From assembly GCA_016765515.1 (NCBI GenBank), contig JAESPT010000457.1, positions 1 through 7,883 of the forward strand: 7,883 nucleotides of DNA. The letters run 5' to 3'. The notes beneath the pieces are model-generated. The model had not been told where the DNA came from. It was given only the letters and a program-made list of their open reading frames with translations, and ran no database searches. The stretch's first letter is position 1; each line of letters opens with the position of its first letter. This document shows, one piece after another, positions 6,063-7,883 of the stretch. The position numbers and the translations under genes are program-made. Origin of the DNA: Sneathiella sp. GTDB taxonomy: Bacteria; Pseudomonadota; Alphaproteobacteria; Sneathiellales; Sneathiellaceae.

Positions 6063-6097
6063 AAAAAAGCCTCCGAAAGTTTTGGAGGCTTTTTTTT
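6063..6097. terminator. Strong bidirectional intrinsic terminator
   Basis: Six A, then GCCTCC (6069-6074), a 9-base loop, GGAGGC (6084-6089), then eight T. The A and T runs extend the stem and supply a U-tract in both directions. It sits 17 bases after the dehydrogenase stop and 24 bases past the stop of the convergent small gene, so it can end both transcripts. Confidence 0.9.
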
Positions 6098-6121
6098 ATA
6101 CTTTAGGTACTCGGATCCTGA

Positions 6122-6343
6122 TTAATGGATCGGACCTTTATATTCCATGTCAATTAGTTCGTTTACGACACGTAATAGATGCAAGCACGCATTCAATTCG
6201 TCCTCTGCTCCCAATTCGCGGAGGCTATTGGCCTCAAGATCGAGGAGTTCAATTGCGTTTTCACCTTGATGCATAATCATATAGTGAGCAGTGCTGTAAA
6301 GGTCGATTGCGGATTCTGGTTGAAACTCGATTGCGTTCATCAT
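6122..6343 (-). CDS. Small helical protein of unknown function, 73 residues
   Basis: I do not recognise a named family with certainty. The 73-residue protein is acidic and predicted to be mainly helical: a helix around residues 10-25 (SAIDLYSTAHYMIMHQG), a second acidic helix around 28-43 and a third around 46-66. It has one cysteine (Cys53) and no signal or membrane segment. The first segment recalls small alphaproteobacterial proteins with a DxYxTAxxxIxxHGxxA pattern, but this is from memory. It is supported as a real gene by a near-perfect ribosome-binding site, AAGGAG, 8 bases before the ATG, and by the convergent terminator placed just past its stop. It starts with two consecutive ATG codons; the first has the better spacing. 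The 111 bases upstream are AT-rich and separate it from the DUF2461 gene, so it probably has its own promoter. Confidence 0.75.
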   Translation of the reverse strand: MMNAIEFQPESAIDLYSTAHYMIMHQGENAIELLDLEANSLRELGAEDELNACLHLLRVVNELIDMEYKGPIH

Positions 6344-6351
6344 TGGTACTA

Positions 6352-6357
6352 CTCCTT
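6352..6357 (-). promoter_or_regulatory. Ribosome-binding site AAGGAG of the 73-residue gene
   Basis: On the - strand AAGGAG lies 8 bases before the first of two tandem ATG codons (6341-6343) and 11 before the second, favouring the first as start. Confidence 0.75.
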
Positions 6358-6454
6358 ACTCACTATAAAATTGCTCTATTTTGCTAATGTAACAGACAAA
6401 TCTTAATAACTCGTAAGGAGCGAGCGTTTATTTATAAGAAAAATATAATATACA

Positions 6455-7150
6455 TTAAAAAGGAAGCCCAACAGCATTAGTCAGGAAGCGCATAAACGGT
6501 ACTGCTGATTGAAATGTCTCTGCGACTTCTTCTACAAAATGTTTTGATAGAATGTTTTTCGTCGGCGCTTCTTTCATAATAAAGAAGGACTTCTTTTTGA
6601 GACTCTCGATCTGGGGATGATCAATTTCATAATCCTTGGGGGCTCGTTTTAAACTATCTCCATTAACCCCATGAAAGGATCTTAGAAAGTCTGAATCCGT
6701 GATGATGGATTGCCATTTATCCTGGTTTTCATCGATATGTTGACGGATGAGTTTTAATTTTGGGGACGGGGGCATCCAAACGCCGCCTCCGAACCGCACA
6801 CTCTTCGTATCAATATGAAGATAGAAACCTGGAGCATGAGCATCTTTGCCCGCTTGATGGCGAAACTGGCACGCGGCGTGCTCCTTATAAGGAGTTTTAT
6901 TCTTTGAAAATCTCACATCTCGATAAATACGGAACATGGAGCCACCAGTGGGTCTGGGATCCGCCACATAAAAAGGCGCAATTGCCTCCAAATGGGGGGC
7001 GACCTCAGAAATAAAGTCACTCATTGGATATACTACAACGTCTTTGTAACGTTGTTTGTTGACGTTAAACCACGACCGATCGTTATTTTGGCCAAGTTCT
7101 TCATAGAATTTCAAAAGGTCTTTTGGAAAACCTTGAAAGGCGTCACTCAT
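6455..7150 (-). CDS. DUF2461 / TIGR02453 family protein
   Basis: A 231-residue protein of the DUF2461 family, whose biochemical role is not established. The two family hallmarks are clear: the N-terminal NNDRSWFNVNKQRY segment (22-35), and the central FRIYRDVRFSKNKTPYKEH stretch (73-91) rich in Arg and Lys. The length matches full-length members and no signal peptide is seen, so it should be cytoplasmic. The ATG is preceded by AAGGGA at 5 bases. It begins only 28 bases after the stop of the phenylacetate-CoA ligase gene on the same strand, so the two are probably co-transcribed, though no functional link is known to me. No strong terminator is seen after its stop; the downstream bases are AT-rich with a small CTCG/CGAG inverted repeat at 6410-6424. 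Confidence 0.93.
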   Translation of the reverse strand: MSDAFQGFPKDLLKFYEELGQNNDRSWFNVNKQRYKDVVVYPMSDFISEVAPHLEAIAPFYVADPRPTGGSMFRIYRDVRFSKNKTPYKEHAACQFRHQAGKDAHAPGFYLHIDTKSVRFGGGVWMPPSPKLKLIRQHIDENQDKWQSIITDSDFLRSFHGVNGDSLKRAPKDYEIDHPQIESLKKKSFFIMKEAPTKNILSKHFVEEVAETFQSAVPFMRFLTNAVGLPF

Positions 7151-7178
7151 ACTTATCCCTTGCGATAGATGTCCTGCT

Positions 7179-7883
7179 TTACAGTTTACGGTGATCTATA
7201 ACTCTTTTTGCTTTGCCGAGAGAACGCTCTATATCGCCAGGTTCACAAATTTGAATTTTTGTGGAAACGCCAAGAATGCCTTTGATGCGTTTTTGAAGCT
7301 GAAGGGCTGCGTCACCGGCAACGGGAACAGTAGGATCCCGTTCAACCTTCACAGTCAGTTCGTCCAGATTACCGTCACGGGTCACTTCCAGGACATAGTG
7401 AGCTGCAAGCCCGTCTGTTGCCACAACCAGATCTTCAACATGATTGGGAAACAGGTTCACGCCGCGAATGATGAGCATATCATCGGCTCGTCCTGTAATC
7501 TTTTCAATGCGGCGCATGGAGCGGGCAGTCCCCGGCAGGAGTCGCGTTAAATCGCCCGTCCGATAGCGGATAACTGGAAAAGCCTCTTTGGTGAGGGTGG
7601 TAAAGACAAGTTCTCCTGTTTCGCCGTCGGGCAGGACAGCACCGCTTTCCGGATCAATGATTTCCGGATAAAAATGATCTTCCCAGACTGTTAACCCGTC
7701 CTTGGTTTCCAGGCATTCATTGGCGACACCTGGCCCCATAACCTCAGAAAGTCCGTAAATATCGAGGGCATCGATATCAAACCGGTTTTCAATTTTCTCC
7801 CGCATTGCCTCGCTCCACGGTTCCGCTCCGAAAATTCCTGCTTTTAAGGATGTACTACGGGGGTCAATGCCTTGTTTTTCAAA
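7179..7883 (-). CDS. paaK: Phenylacetate-CoA ligase-like AMP-forming enzyme, C-terminal part, 5' end outside window
   Basis: An ANL-superfamily adenylate-forming ligase of the PaaK group, which activates phenylacetate (or a related aryl or aliphatic acid) to its CoA thioester using ATP. The frame is open to the right edge and 234 residues are present, about the C-terminal half of a typical 430-residue enzyme. Numbering from the edge, FGAEPWSEAMR (18-28) is a PaaK hallmark. DIYGLSE (41-47) is the adenylate-binding motif, RYRTGDL (106-112) holds the ribose-binding Asp111, and GRADDMLIIRGVNLFP (131-146) is the hinge region typical of PaaK. The last motif, SLGKAKR, supplies the probable catalytic Lys224. 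The ATG at 7805 is internal. No other phenylacetate catabolic gene is visible here, so paaK is a family name rather than proof of substrate. Confidence 0.92.
   Translation of the reverse strand, partial: FEKQGIDPRSTSLKAGIFGAEPWSEAMREKIENRFDIDALDIYGLSEVMGPGVANECLETKDGLTVWEDHFYPEIIDPESGAVLPDGETGELVFTTLTKEAFPVIRYRTGDLTRLLPGTARSMRRIEKITGRADDMLIIRGVNLFPNHVEDLVVATDGLAAHYVLEVTRDGNLDELTVKVERDPTVPVAGDAALQLQKRIKGILGVSTKIQICEPGDIERSLGKAKRVIDHRKL

Noticed and set aside
6082..6406. Two + strand frames over the 73-residue gene
   Set aside because: One starts inside the terminator, and neither has a ribosome-binding site; the - strand gene has an excellent one.
6410..6424. CTCG/CGAG inverted repeat as terminator of the DUF2461 gene
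   Set aside because: Only a 4-base stem, with no T-run following on the - strand.
7191..7550. 119-residue + strand frame over the ligase gene
   Set aside because: Antisense to the conserved PaaK C-terminal domain; no start signal.
1..7883. CRISPR array, tRNA, rRNA, insertion sequence or prophage remnant
   Set aside because: No regularly spaced repeats, tRNA-like clover-leaf sequences, transposase motifs or phage genes were seen on either strand.

Overview
The window looks like chromosomal DNA of a Gram-negative bacterium, most likely a moderate-GC alphaproteobacterium. This rests on the gene set (pirin, glutathionyl-hydroquinone reductase, bacterial phenylacetate-CoA ligase, a DUF2461 protein, a small alphaproteobacterial-looking helical protein) and on the dispersed operon style. 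The genus cannot be fixed from sequence reading alone. No tRNA, rRNA, CRISPR array, insertion sequence or phage gene is visible.

Layout, left to right: (1) the C-terminal part of a short-chain dehydrogenase on +, cut by the window edge. (2) Convergent to it, a secreted solute-binding-like protein on -, with no transporter genes beside it. (3) A LysR-type regulator on -, with a weak terminator-like hairpin after it. (4) Divergent from the regulator, a tight + operon of pirin, glutathionyl-hydroquinone reductase (GHR) and a small double-CDGSH iron-sulfur protein. The GHR gene carries one clean single-base deletion near position 3771 that splits it into two frames. (5) A 340-base intergenic stretch, then a zinc-dependent NAD-type alcohol dehydrogenase on +, closed by a strong bidirectional terminator. 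(6) Three - strand genes: a 73-residue unknown protein with its own good ribosome-binding site, a DUF2461 protein, and the C-terminal half of a phenylacetate-CoA ligase cut by the right edge.

How the genes may work together: the LysR regulator, pirin and GHR echo the Escherichia coli neighbourhood that holds yhaJ (LysR), yhaK (pirin) and yqjG (GHR). My inference is a quinone or redox-electrophile response locus, here with an added [2Fe-2S] CDGSH protein. The divergent control region holds two inverted repeats of identical geometry (6-base arms, 7-base spacer), each overlapping a candidate promoter. A 12-base piece of the first recurs upstream of the alcohol dehydrogenase. The alcohol dehydrogenase resembles the 6-hydroxyhexanoate dehydrogenase-like group, and the left-edge SDR resembles alicyclic-alcohol or hydroxysteroid SDRs, but a shared catabolic pathway is not shown by this window.

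The most solid unusual observation is the one-base lesion in the GHR gene. The most interesting system-level observation is the LysR / pirin / GHR / CDGSH cluster with its paired operators.
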